Below, one piece after another: positions 32,546 through 41,435 of a DNA stretch of 64,000 nt. Position 1 is the stretch's first letter, and every line of letters begins with the position of its first letter. Under the pieces are notes generated by a model. The model ran no database searches. It was not told the DNA's origin and saw nothing but the letters and a program-made list of their open reading frames with translations. The stretch comes from Actinospica durhamensis. Its GTDB lineage: Bacteria; Actinomycetota; Actinomycetes; Streptomycetales; Catenulisporaceae. The position numbers and the translations under genes were made by a program. Location: positions 1 to 64,000 of the forward strand of contig NZ_JAGSOG010000003.1 of NCBI RefSeq assembly GCF_018139695.1, written 5' to 3'.

Positions 32546-33166
32546 ATGACCTGTCGCAATCCAGTAACGGATCACTGTCTGATTGTGAAGAGGTGCGCCA
32601 TCATCTGGTCGTTCGAAGCCCAAGCCCGGCTCTCCCTCAGCGCGGTACTGGCCTACTCGGTCGTCGGCAAACTCGCCACGCGGGCGGCGCGCGACGCATA
32701 CGTCGAAGCGGTCGCCTCGTTCGGCGGCCTCGGCCCACGCGGCGCCCGCACCGCCGCCCAAGTGCTCGCCGCCGTGATCATCACCGCCGAGGCGGTCCTC
32801 GGCGCGGGACTGTGGATCGCCGGATACTCGCGCGCCTGCCTGATCGGCACGGCCGTGCTGCTGCTCGTGTTCGCCGCCGCGCTCGGGCTCGGACTGCGCC
32901 GCGGAATCCACCGATCCTGCGCGTGCTTCGGCTCCGGCGGCGCGCCCGCCCGGCCGCTCGAGGTGGGGCGCGACGTCCTGCTGGCCGTGGTCGCGCTGCT
33001 GGGCGCGGCACGGGACGCGGCACCCACCGGAGCGCTGGCCGGACCCGCCGCAGCGAGCGCGGACCGCCTCCTGATCGCGCTGTTCACGGCCGTACTGGCA
33101 GCCGGCCTGCCCGAGTTCGCCGACATTCTCAACCCACGCAAACTCACCCCACGGAGCACAGCATGA
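32546..33166 (+). CDS. MauE/DoxX-like redox membrane protein
   Basis: An integral membrane protein of about 190-206 residues with four helices (LSLSAVLAYSVVGKLATR, AQVLAAVIITAEAVLGAGLW, CLIGTAVLLLVFAAALGLGL, DVLLAVVALLGAA). It has the MauE-type CxCFG motif (SCACFGSGG) after helix three. MauE proteins act with MauD-like thioredoxins to form disulfides in exported proteins, a DsbB/VKOR-like job. The stop overlaps the next ATG by four bases (ATGA), so the two are translationally coupled. The start is uncertain: ATG 32546 gives extra Cys-containing residues; GTG 32585 is nearer the first helix. Confidence 0.85.
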   Translation: MTCRNPVTDHCLIVKRCAIIWSFEAQARLSLSAVLAYSVVGKLATRAARDAYVEAVASFGGLGPRGARTAAQVLAAVIITAEAVLGAGLWIAGYSRACLIGTAVLLLVFAAALGLGLRRGIHRSCACFGSGGAPARPLEVGRDVLLAVVALLGAARDAAPTGALAGPAAASADRLLIALFTAVLAAGLPEFADILNPRKLTPRSTA

Positions 33167-33705
33167 TCGCACTGGTCTGCGGCCTGGTGATCCTCGGCGT
33201 CATCGAACTCTTCCATCTGGCGGTCACCGCCTCCCTCGTCCGCCGGCTGCGCGAGCAGGGTCCGGCAAGCCCCGCCCCGGCGGAACAGATCGGCGGCCCA
33301 GAGGTCGGCGAACGGACACCGGCCGCCCGCACCGTTCCCGGCGTCCCCGAGGACACCGAGGTACTGTTCGGGTTCTTCAGCGTCGGCTGCCCCTCCTGCC
33401 GCACCGAGGCGCCGCGTTTCGCCAACGCCGTACCCGCACTCGGCGACGCCGGCGTGCACCCCATCGCCGTACTGGCCGGGCCGGGCGGCACGGAACGCGA
33501 CGAGTACGCCGCACTGCTCGACCGCGTCGGCACGCCGGTACTCGACGACGCGGCGCGCGCGGCGTTCCGCTCCTTCGCCGTGCGCGGCACTCCCGCCTTC
33601 TTCCTGGTCCGCGGGGACGGGACCGTGCTCGGCAAGGGCGCGAGTGCCGCCGCCGCGCTGATCGCCTCCAACGCCAACCGCGAACCCGCGGCGGCCGGTG
33701 CGTAA
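33163..33705 (+). CDS. Membrane-anchored TlpA/MauD-like thioredoxin
   Basis: A 180-residue protein. An N-terminal signal anchor (VCGLVILGVIELFHLAVTASL) is followed by a Pro/Ala linker and a thioredoxin fold. The active site is CPSC in FFSVGCPSCRTEAP (about 74-77) and the cis-proline loop is VRGTPAFFLV. The domain should face the outside, exchanging disulfides with the six-cysteine peptide, with the MauE protein as redox partner. ATG 33163 has GGAG upstream and overlaps the MauE stop. Its own stop overlaps the exporter GTG by eight bases. A MauD-like oxidase is more likely than a reductase given MauE. Confidence 0.88.
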   Translation: MIALVCGLVILGVIELFHLAVTASLVRRLREQGPASPAPAEQIGGPEVGERTPAARTVPGVPEDTEVLFGFFSVGCPSCRTEAPRFANAVPALGDAGVHPIAVLAGPGGTERDEYAALLDRVGTPVLDDAARAAFRSFAVRGTPAFFLVRGDGTVLGKGASAAAALIASNANREPAAAGA

Positions 33706-35626
33706 TCTACTCAGGGTCCTGCGTCTGCCCTGGCGCTGCGCCCCGGTCCTCGCCCTGGTCCAACTGCTGGCCACCACCGTCGCCGGCCTGGTTCCCGTCG
33801 CCGCCGCCGATCTGACCGCCGAGCTCATCGACCGGCTCGGCACCGGGCACCCGGCGCACGGCGCGCTGCTCTGGCCAACCGGCGCGCTGATCACGCTCGC
33901 CGCCCTCGGCGCCCTGCTCCAGCACGCGAACCGCTACGCGTCGCGAGAGCTGACCCGGCGGGTCGGCCTGCACACGCAGCAAGAACTGTTCGGCGCGGTG
34001 GCCGCGCGCGACGACCTCGCGACCCTGGAGAACCCGGGCTTCCACAACCAGGTCAGGCTCGCCCAGCAGGCCGCCGCCTCGGGTCCACAGCAACTCGTCA
34101 GCACCGTGCTCTCGATCCTGCAGAGCGCGATCGCCACCATCGGCTTCCTGCTCAGCTGCGCCGCCTTCGCGCCGCTGCCGACCCTGCTCGTGATCCTCTC
34201 GGCCACGCCCGGCATCGTGGCCCAGCGACGCCTCGTGCGCCTGCGCGCGAACGCCACGGTCAGCTCGGCACCGCACCTTCGCAGACAACTGTTCTACGTC
34301 CAACTCCTCCTGGACCTGCGCGCGGCGAAGGAGATCCGGCTGTTCGGCATCGGCCTGCCACTCCTGCACCGGCTGCGCGAGGAGACCGATCACGCGAACC
34401 GGCTCGACCGCACCGTCGACGTCGCGACCCTGCGCACCGACGCCGCGCTCTCCCTGCTCACCGCGGTCGCATCCGGCGGCGCGCTCGGATCCGTCGTCTT
34501 CGAGATCGCCCACGGCAACGGCTCGGTCGGCGACCTCGCCGTCCTGATCGCCGCACTCGCCGGCGTGCAGAGCGGCGTCGCCGGAATCGTCAGCCAGATC
34601 GCGAACCTCTCGCAGACGCTCGCCCTGTTCGGCCACTACACGAGCCTCGTCCACGACGGCCCGCACGCGCCGAGGCCCGAAGCGTCGTCGGCGGCCGCAG
34701 CCACTCCCCCGGCAGACCGTCTCGCTCCGTGCATCCGCTTCGAGTCCGTCTGGTTCCGCTACGACGAACACGGCCCCTGGATCCTGCGCGACCTCGACCT
34801 GTGCCTGCCGCCGGGCGTCGTCGTGGGGCTGGTCGGGCTCAACGGCGCGGGCAAGTCGACGCTCGCGAAGCTGCTGTGCCGCCTCTACGAGCCGACGCGC
34901 GGCACCATCACCTGGGACGGCGTCGACATCCGGACGATCGCCATGGCCGAGTACCGCTCCCGGGTCAGCGCCGTGTTCCAGGACTTCATGACCTACGACC
35001 TGTCCGCACACGACAACATCGCGCTCGGCGCGGCCGGTGGTGACGGCGGCGGGAGTGGCGGCGGTGGCGCTGCCGACGGTGACGGCGGCGAGCCGGGCTT
35101 CGGCGTCACGCGCGAGGCCGTGCAGGACGCGGCCGAGGCGGCCGGCGCGCACGAGATCGTCACCCGGCTCCCGGTCGGCTACGACAGCATGCTCAGCCGC
35201 ATGTTCGCCGACGCCCGCCCCTCGACACCCGGCGCCGCCGTCCCCGGCGTGCTGCTGTCCGGAGGCCAGTGGCAACGCGTCGCCCTCGCCCGCGCCGCCG
35301 TACGCGGCCGAGCACGCCTGTTCATCCTCGACGAACCCGCCGCCAGCCTCGACCCGTTCGCGGAGGCCGAGCAGCGCAGCCGCATGAGGACCCTGCTCGA
35401 GGGCAAGACCGGACTCCTGATCAGCCACCGCCTCGACGCGATCCGCCGAGCCGGCCACATCGTGGTGCTGCGCGAAGGCAGGGTGGTGGAACAGGGTGCT
35501 CACGATGCGCTGCTCGCCGCCGACGGCGACTACGCGCGCCTGTTCCGCCTCCAGGCCCAGGGCTTCGGCGACGAAGTCGAGCCGCGAGTGGGTCAGTCCG
35601 TCGGGCAGGGCTCGGACAAGAGCTGA
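33698..35626 (+). CDS. ABC exporter, fused permease and ATPase
   Basis: A 642-residue half transporter that should work as a homodimer. Residues 1-310 are an exporter-type membrane domain (VLALVQLLATTVAGLVPV and four or five further helices). The nucleotide-binding domain covers about 345-620, with Walker A GLNGAGKST (about 381), Q-loop FQDF, signature LSGGQWQR (about 521), Walker B LFILDEPAASLD and ISHR. It has no N-terminal C39 peptidase domain. A Gly/Asp-rich insertion (GGDGGGSGGGG and onward, about 445-468) lies between Q-loop and signature. GTG 33698 overlaps the TlpA stop. Export of the neighbouring peptide is inferred from the operon. Confidence 0.92.
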   Translation: MRNLLRVLRLPWRCAPVLALVQLLATTVAGLVPVAAADLTAELIDRLGTGHPAHGALLWPTGALITLAALGALLQHANRYASRELTRRVGLHTQQELFGAVAARDDLATLENPGFHNQVRLAQQAAASGPQQLVSTVLSILQSAIATIGFLLSCAAFAPLPTLLVILSATPGIVAQRRLVRLRANATVSSAPHLRRQLFYVQLLLDLRAAKEIRLFGIGLPLLHRLREETDHANRLDRTVDVATLRTDAALSLLTAVASGGALGSVVFEIAHGNGSVGDLAVLIAALAGVQSGVAGIVSQIANLSQTLALFGHYTSLVHDGPHAPRPEASSAAAATPPADRLAPCIRFESVWFRYDEHGPWILRDLDLCLPPGVVVGLVGLNGAGKSTLAKLLCRLYEPTRGTITWDGVDIRTIAMAEYRSRVSAVFQDFMTYDLSAHDNIALGAAGGDGGGSGGGGAADGDGGEPGFGVTREAVQDAAEAAGAHEIVTRLPVGYDSMLSRMFADARPSTPGAAVPGVLLSGGQWQRVALARAAVRGRARLFILDEPAASLDPFAEAEQRSRMRTLLEGKTGLLISHRLDAIRRAGHIVVLREGRVVEQGAHDALLAADGDYARLFRLQAQGFGDEVEPRVGQSVGQGSDKS

Positions 35627-36566
35627 AGCCTGGCGTCCGCCGCTTCGTGAGCCTGGGGAACGAGCGGATCCCGGGCGATCTCACGCAGCCGCTGCCGGAC
35701 TCCGACGCTGTCAGGTGCCGTTGCGCACGCGAGGATCTGGACTTCTTCTTGGCAGTCGAACAGACCCTCTTCAGCACACGCCTCAGCCCAGGGCGCACGG
35801 CACCCGACGAGCGCCTGGAGGAAATTCGGCCTGGCCAGCGAATGAGGAGTGGCCTCCCAGGCGGCCATGAGGTCGCCGACCGCGTCAGGCGCGCCGATTC
35901 TTCCCAAGCCTCGTGCGGGAGTCTCGGCCGCGCACCAATCGCCGCCGGCGACGTAGCCGTTCAGGGCCGCGTGCAGCGTCCCGACATCGCCGGTGTCTCC
36001 ATGCTCGGCCAATACTCTGATCCCGAGGCGCGCCAGCGTGGGGCTTCCGCCCACACTCCATACGCGGGCCCGAGGAACGGCGGCCGACCCCAGGTGATCG
36101 AGTGCCTGCGACATGCCGGGAACTCCCGCCGGCGGGTTGTCCCGGCAGATCTCTTCAGCGAGGTCGAGAACACGATGCTCACCTCGCCGCCCCAGTTCCG
36201 CCAGCGCGTGGGCACGTTCTTGGCCACCGGTCGCGACACCCCGGACCAGGTCATCAAGCGAGGCTTCAGTCGCTTCCTGCCGTCGCGCTCGGTATGCGGA
36301 TCCCGCCCGTGGCCTCGCTTCGCGCGAGGCGGAGATCTCGTCGAGGATACGTCGCTCCATCGGGGCCAACGGCAGTCCCAGCCGATGTATGAGTCCGGCA
36401 AGATAACTGTCACGCTCATCGCAGGCATGATCCCAGCGCAGGTCCTCGAACAGGCACTCGTACACTGCCTCGGCCGCGGTCGGCTCGGTCTCCGCGCGTT
36501 GCACCGCGATGCCACGTCCGCGACGCAACTGCCCCCGAAGGTCCCAGGGCTGTCGTAATCAGTCAT
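35593..36566 (-). CDS. HEAT-repeat-like solenoid protein, frameshifted near the start
   Basis: A protein of about 324 residues of unknown function. It has repeated helix pairs of HEAT type (VRGVATGGQERAHALAELGR, IRVLAEHGDTGDVGTLHAAL, IGAPDAVGDLMAAWEATP, QRLREIARDPLVP). The main frame starts only at a TTG near 36528, but ATG 36564-36566 in another frame reads MTDYDSPGTFGG. It joins perfectly to LRRGRGIAVQ if one C is added to the C5 run at 36532-36536. A -10-like GATACT lies 7 bases before that ATG, suggesting a leaderless transcript. The 3' end overlaps the convergent ABC exporter gene by 34 bases. HEAT proteins usually bind other proteins; the partner is unknown. Confidence 0.7.
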
Positions 36567-36586
36567 CGAGGCAAGTATCAGCGGCA

Positions 36587-36985
36587 CTATCCCGGCGTCG
36601 CGAGTCCTTTTACCCGCGAGACGACCTTCGCCTCGGCGGGAGCGCACAGTCCGAAGTGAGCGATCACTTCGTCGGCAACCTGACCAGGTGTCCGGAGCGT
36701 GTTCTCGAGGCGCAGGTAGTCCTCGCGCTCGTCGAACATGCCGCCGGAGTTCAGCTGGTAGCGCGTGTCGAGCTCCAACAGGCTGCGCCGGGAAGACTCC
36801 AGGTTGCGCTTCGACGGCTTCTCGGCCAGGCGCGATTCGCCCACGTTGCGCAGCAGTCGTTCGCTCTGGGGTGCCTCGAGTTCCAGGAACAGCACACGTC
36901 CACCGCGTTCGCGGAACGGCCTCGCATACGCCTCGACGGCCTCGTGGTCGCCCAGATCGTCGAACGCCCAGACGTAGGTGAACAC
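36587..36985 (-). pseudogene. Remnant of a P-loop kinase-like protein lacking its N terminus
   Basis: A 132-residue frame that matches the C-terminal part of a common actinomycete shikimate-kinase-like/AAA family (VFTYVWAFDDLGDHEAVEAY, RVLFLELEAPQSERLLRN, RLAEKPSKRNLESS, YLRLENT). The family normally has about 60 more N-terminal residues with a GxxGxGKT P-loop. None is found upstream in any frame, so the ATP-binding part is gone. The first GTG is at 36985, and the 244 bases beyond it hold only a short heptamer array. Probably a decayed gene. Confidence 0.65.
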
Positions 36986-37140
36986 GAGGCCAGGACCGTG
37001 GGGCCTGTTATCTGAGGCGGGGTGATCGCGCGCCGGCCTCGGCCTCAGCCACCGTCACCATCACCGTCGTTCGGCGGGATCGTCCATCGAAGTACCGCCC
37101 CGCCGGACGTCCCCGACTCACCGTGCCCGGATACACCTGG

Positions 37141-37175
37141 CCGAACTCCGAGCTCCGAACTCCGAACTCCGAGCT
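37141..37175 (+). repeat. Heptamer tandem array (5 x CCGARCT)
   Basis: Five consecutive 7-bp units CCGAACT or CCGAGCT, in order A-G-A-A-G at the variable base. They lie in the non-coding gap 36986-37229, which otherwise shows no gene and no clear promoter. A 7-bp slippage-prone microsatellite. Confidence 0.85.
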
Positions 37176-37229
37176 CCACCTCGAGCACCGCGATCGACAC
37201 GGTCGGGCCGTCGCTGCCATCATGATCCG

Positions 37230-38761
37230 ATGCCTGATTCGCCTTTGACGGAGTCGTGGATGCTCGGCGTGGCCGGCAACTCGGCCGCGCCGTCGAGTGT
37301 GTTGCTGCGCCTGCTCGGCGAAGAGGGCCGACCCGCGTGGCGGACGCTGTGCCGCGAGCGCGCTCTGCCCGAGGACGTCATCGAAGCGGTCCTCACGCAT
37401 CCCGCGCGCGCCGTGCGTGTCGGCATCGCCCGTAACCCGTATGTCGAGCCGGAGCAACGCGCCCGGCTCGTCGAGGACGCCAACCCTTGGGTCCGTGCCG
37501 CCCTGGCCACCGGTCCGTCGCACATGAGCCGGCCCAAACCACTGCCCGACGCCACGATCGTCCGGCTGCTCACGGCGCGCTATCCGGACGGCAATCCGGC
37601 TACGATCGCCGCGCGCGAGATCCGCGAGGAACTGTCGGGCTCCGGCCAGGTTCCCCAGTCGTTTCGGCGGGCCGCGCTCACCCACCCCGACCCCCTGGTT
37701 CGGGCCTTCGGCGTGAGCATGTGGCTGTTTCTGACTCCCGAACAGCGCGCGCCACTGCTGATCGACCCCGCCCCCGAAGTGCAGGAACCGCTCCGATGGC
37801 ACCTACGCCTCTTGGACCCCGAGACGGCGGCCGAGCAGCTGCCCGATCAGGACTGCCACTACCGCTATATGATCCTGGCCAACTACGCCGTCTCCCCCGC
37901 TGTCGCCGAACGCTGCTTCGCCGAGCAGCGCAATCTGTGGGCCCTGGCCGGCAACCCGCACACCCCGTACGAGTTCGTCCAACGACTCGCGCGCGAGGCC
38001 GATCCGGCCATCCGCGCGCGTGTCGCCGCTCGAAGCGATCTCGACCCGGATCTCTACGCGCGGCTCGCCGAGGATCCCGAACCCGTGGTGCGCACGCGAA
38101 TCCTGGTGCACGAGCTGCCACGCACCGAAACCCAATGCCGGATCATCGACTCTTTCATAGGCAGATCCGCTGACGATATCGGCATGATCCGCGAGTGGTC
38201 GTTCAACCCGGCGCCGCCCGAGTGGTTCGCCTCCTGCGCGCTCTCCGGCCACCCGCTGCTGCGCCGGATCGCCGCGAGCTTCGCTCAGCTGCCAACCGGC
38301 TTGGCCGAGCGGCTCGCCCAGGATCCCGACGACGACGTGCGCCACCTGCTCGCGTACAACCACCCCCTCGCCCCGCCCCATCTCCTGCTCGAAGCCTTCA
38401 TCGCCGGCCGCCGAAGCCGCCGCCACCTCCTCGGCGATCCGCGGCTGCCTCGCACCGGCCTGGCCTACCTGCTCGACCACCAGGACCCTGAGGTACGCGC
38501 CCTCGCCACCGCCGACACCACGCTGCCCCAGCCGCCGGTGGCGCAACTCGCCGACTCCGAGTCCGCGCGGCCGCTGCCGCGAGCCCACTGCTCCCGGCCG
38601 AGCTGCTCGCGGAGCTTCTCCACGACCCCGAACACGCCCAGGCGGCCGCGAGCAACTCGGGCCTTCCCGCGCAGCGCCTGCACGAGCTGCTCGACCAGGC
38701 CGGGATCCCGCGTTCACCGGGTGGTGGGACGCCCCGGAACGCGAAACCCGCGCTGCCCTAA
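37230..38761 (+). CDS. Leucine-rich-repeat-variant-like solenoid protein, frameshifted near the end
   Basis: A protein of about 510 residues made of short two-helix repeats typical of LRV/HEAT-type proteins (VLTHPARAVRVGIARNPYVE, LVEDANPWVRAALA, LTHPDPLVRAFGVSMWL, VAARSDLDPDLYARLAEDPE, RLAQDPDDDVRHLLAYNHPL). No catalytic motif is seen. From about 38565 the frame turns into Ser/Arg/Thr-rich nonsense. A shift by one base gives SPLLPAELLAELLHDPEHAQ and further repeat-like sequence, ending at TAA 38759-38761. So a single-base loss at about 38563-38572 is likely. The ATG at 37230 lacks a visible ribosome-binding site. Confidence 0.75.
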
Positions 38762-38865
38762 GCTGCACGGATGCGCAGGATGAGGCGCCTGGCGGGTTCC
38801 GCCCGCCGGGCCCCTCGACGTTCGCCGCCGATCTCACCTCGTGCGGCGCAGATGAAGGAGGAATC

Positions 38866-39648
38866 GTGGACGGTGCCGTGGCGCAGCCCAACGGGTTCGA
38901 CTTGACCGGCCGTGCCGCCCTGGTCACCGGTGCCGCGCGCGGCTTGGGCCGGGCCATCGCCCTCGCGCTCGCGGCGGCCGGTGCGGACGTGGCGCTCGGC
39001 CTGCGCGACGAGGCCTCAGGCGTCGAGCTCGCGGCACAGATCGAGGCGCTCGGGCGGCGCGCGCTGCCGCTGCAGATGGACGTCACGGATCTCGGCCAGA
39101 TCGAGGACGCGACCGCGCGTGCCGACGAGTACTTCGGCGGGATCGACATCCTGGTCAACAACGCCGGGATCGCCATCGGGAACCCGGCCGAGAAGGTCGA
39201 GCCCGCGGACTACGACCGCGTCATGGCGATCAACGTCCGCGGCACGTTCTTCACCTGCCAGGCGGTGGGCCGCCGGATGATCGCCCGGGGCGGCGGACGG
39301 ATCGTCAACCTCTCCTCCCAGGCCGGCCTCGTCGCGCTGCCCACCGAATCCGTGTACTGCATGACCAAGGCCGCGATCTCGCACCTGACCAAGTGCCTCG
39401 CCGTCGAGTGGGGCCGCCACGGCGTGGCCGTCAACGCGGTCGCGCCGACGTTCATCGACACCCCGGGCACCGAGCCCGCGCTCGCGGACCCGGCGTTCCG
39501 CGCCGACGTCGTGGAGCGGATCGCCGCGCTGCACCGGATCGGTGTGCCGGACGAGGTCGCCTCGGCCGTGCTCTACCTCGCTTCCCCCGCGGCCTCCCTC
39601 GTCACCGGGCACACCCTCGTGGTCGACGGCGGCTGGACCGCGCGCTGA
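38866..39648 (+). CDS. Short-chain dehydrogenase/reductase (FabG/IdnO-like)
   Basis: A 260-residue classical SDR. It has the NAD(P) motif TGAARGLG (about 22-29), NNAG (about 98), the catalytic Ser region NLSSQAG, YCMTK (Tyr and Lys of YxxxK, about 165-169) and the C-terminal GHTLVVDGGWTAR. It should reduce or oxidise a small ketone or alcohol with NAD(P)H as a cytosolic tetramer; the substrate is unknown (gluconate dehydrogenase-like or 3-ketoacyl reductase-like). GTG 38866 has an excellent AAGGAGG. It is followed at 61 bases by a second SDR, probably one operon. Confidence 0.93.
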   Translation: MDGAVAQPNGFDLTGRAALVTGAARGLGRAIALALAAAGADVALGLRDEASGVELAAQIEALGRRALPLQMDVTDLGQIEDATARADEYFGGIDILVNNAGIAIGNPAEKVEPADYDRVMAINVRGTFFTCQAVGRRMIARGGGRIVNLSSQAGLVALPTESVYCMTKAAISHLTKCLAVEWGRHGVAVNAVAPTFIDTPGTEPALADPAFRADVVERIAALHRIGVPDEVASAVLYLASPAASLVTGHTLVVDGGWTAR

Positions 39649-39709
39649 AGTCGAGCTCGAAGTCAAAGCCCTGCCAGACCCTCACCGCTCATACAGGAGA
39701 ACACACATC

Positions 39710-40480
39710 GTGACCAGCATCCTCGTCACCGGCTCGACCCAGGGCATCGGCCTGGAGACCGCCGCCACGCTGATCGCGGCCGGGCACAAGGTCGTGCTGC
39801 ACGCGCGCGACGCCGCCCGTGCCGCCGAGGCCCGCGCCGCGCTGCCGGACGCCGCCGGAGTCCTCGTCGGGGACCTCGGTTCCCTGGCACAGACGCGCGA
39901 GATCGCCGAACAGGCCGGGCAGCTCGGGCCGTTCGACGTGGTCATCCACAACGCGGGCGTCGGCGGGGGCGTGCCCGAGCGGTCCGTCACCCAGGACGGC
40001 CTCGAGCGCATCTTCCAGATCAACGTGGTCGCGCCCTACCTGCTGACCGCGCTCATGCCGCGCCCGGCCCGCCTGGTGTACCTGACCTCGGGACTCCAGG
40101 AGGACGGCGAGGTGCACTGGGACGACCTGCAGTTCGGCAGTCGCGAGTGGGACGGGATGCAGGCCTACAGCGACTCGAAGCTCTACGACGTCATGCTCGC
40201 CTTCGCCGTCGCGCGGCGCTGGCCCGACACGATCGTCAACGCCGTCGACCCGGGCTGGATCAAGACGCGGATGGGCGGACCCGCCGCCACCGACACGATC
40301 GAGCAGGGTGCTGACACGCCGGTGTGGCTCGCCACGGGCGAGGAGGACGAGGCGACCCGATCAGGCCGCTACCTCAAGCACCGCCGTACCCTCACGGCCA
40401 ACCCGGAAGCGCTGGACGAGAAGCAGCAGGACACGCTGCTCGCGCGGCTCGCCGAGATCACCGGCGCGCAACTGCCGTAG
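39710..40480 (+). CDS. Atypical short-chain dehydrogenase
   Basis: A 256-residue SDR of the retinol-dehydrogenase/WW-oxidoreductase-like type. It has TGSTQGIG near residue 8, HNAGVG (about 83), YLTSG with the catalytic Ser, and YSDSK (YxxxK, about 153). The C-terminal region is WLATGEEDEATRSGRYLKHR. The reaction is NAD(P)-dependent oxidation or reduction of an unknown substrate. GTG 39710 has AGGAGA upstream. It lies downstream of the first SDR and is convergent with the DUF1963 gene. Confidence 0.9.
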   Translation: MTSILVTGSTQGIGLETAATLIAAGHKVVLHARDAARAAEARAALPDAAGVLVGDLGSLAQTREIAEQAGQLGPFDVVIHNAGVGGGVPERSVTQDGLERIFQINVVAPYLLTALMPRPARLVYLTSGLQEDGEVHWDDLQFGSREWDGMQAYSDSKLYDVMLAFAVARRWPDTIVNAVDPGWIKTRMGGPAATDTIEQGADTPVWLATGEEDEATRSGRYLKHRRTLTANPEALDEKQQDTLLARLAEITGAQLP

Positions 40481-40488
40481 GTTCGGCG

Positions 40489-41370
40489 CTATTCGCACTG
40501 CCAGGTGAAGGTGGCCCGGTCGAAGCGGCCCGCGGCGAGGTCGTCGCGGCGGATCAGCCAGTAGAGCCGGCCGGCGTCACCCCAACCCATGGCGGTGCGT
40601 GCGTCGCTGTCGATCTGGGCGAGCAGGACGAGTTGGGCGGCGGTGTCCTTGCGGGCCTTGGCGTCCTGCTCGTCGTCGGCCGGGTGGAAGATGTGGGCGC
40701 CTTCCGGCTCCACTTGGCCCTGGAGCGGCAGCGCGTATCCGCCGATGCGGTGGTGCGGCGAGTGGTCGCGGCGGAACGCGGTCAGCGCCTCCCAGAAGTC
40801 GGCGCCGTCGGGGTCGGTGGTGGGGTAGTCGCAGTAGCCGACCGCGTCGTCGGGGTCGCCGAACGCCGCGATGAGCGCCGGGTTGCCGTTGTCCGGGACG
40901 GTGGTGATCATCTCGCCGGCGAGGTCGAGGCGCGGGTACGGGTCGGCTCCGTCGGGACGGGTACGCGGGGCCGTGGCGCTGCCGGCCGGGACGTACAGGA
41001 CGCGGGTGCCGTTGATGACGCTGTCCGGGTCGTTGTAGGCGACCGAGCTGTCGCCGAGTCCGTCGAAGTAGAAGAACAGCAGGGTGCCGTCCTGCGGCAG
41101 CGGGATGTCGAGGTGCTGCGTCGGCACCTGGGAGCAGTCGAGGGCCGCGACGAAGTACAGCGGCCCGTGCCCCTCCCACGTCGGCCACGCCACGTCAGCG
41201 GGCAGGTCGGGGTCGCCGCCGAGGTAGCCCACGCGCTGCTCGCCGGGCTCGAGCGCCCGCAGGTGGAAGGCGGGGCGCAGCAGTCCCATCCATGTCTCGG
41301 CGTCGGCGGCACTGAAGTACTGGAGTCCGGCTTGCGCCAGCGGGGAATCGCTCATCTGCATGGACTTCAT
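40489..41370 (-). CDS. DUF1963 (YwqG-like) protein
   Basis: A 293-residue cytosolic protein matching the DUF1963 family: YLGGDPDLPADVAWP, then PLYFVAALDCSQVP, LPQDGTLLFFYFDG, and the C-terminal DSDARTAMGWGDAGRLYW followed by a bulky acidic end. These all-beta proteins are widespread in actinomycetes, often many per genome; no activity is established. The start may be ATG 41370, 41361 or 41355; none has a strong ribosome-binding site. It is convergent with the SDR pair. Confidence 0.88.
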   Translation of the reverse strand: MKSMQMSDSPLAQAGLQYFSAADAETWMGLLRPAFHLRALEPGEQRVGYLGGDPDLPADVAWPTWEGHGPLYFVAALDCSQVPTQHLDIPLPQDGTLLFFYFDGLGDSSVAYNDPDSVINGTRVLYVPAGSATAPRTRPDGADPYPRLDLAGEMITTVPDNGNPALIAAFGDPDDAVGYCDYPTTDPDGADFWEALTAFRRDHSPHHRIGGYALPLQGQVEPEGAHIFHPADDEQDAKARKDTAAQLVLLAQIDSDARTAMGWGDAGRLYWLIRRDDLAAGRFDRATFTWQCE

Positions 41371-41435
41371 CGTGCCAGGCCCCGTCGGGACCGAGCCAGG
41401 GCTGCGCCGCAGGATTGTTCCTACGGACAATGGTC

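Noticed and set aside
37141-37175. The heptamer array as a CRISPR-like element
   Set aside because: Units are contiguous with no spacers and are only 7 bp; it is a microsatellite.
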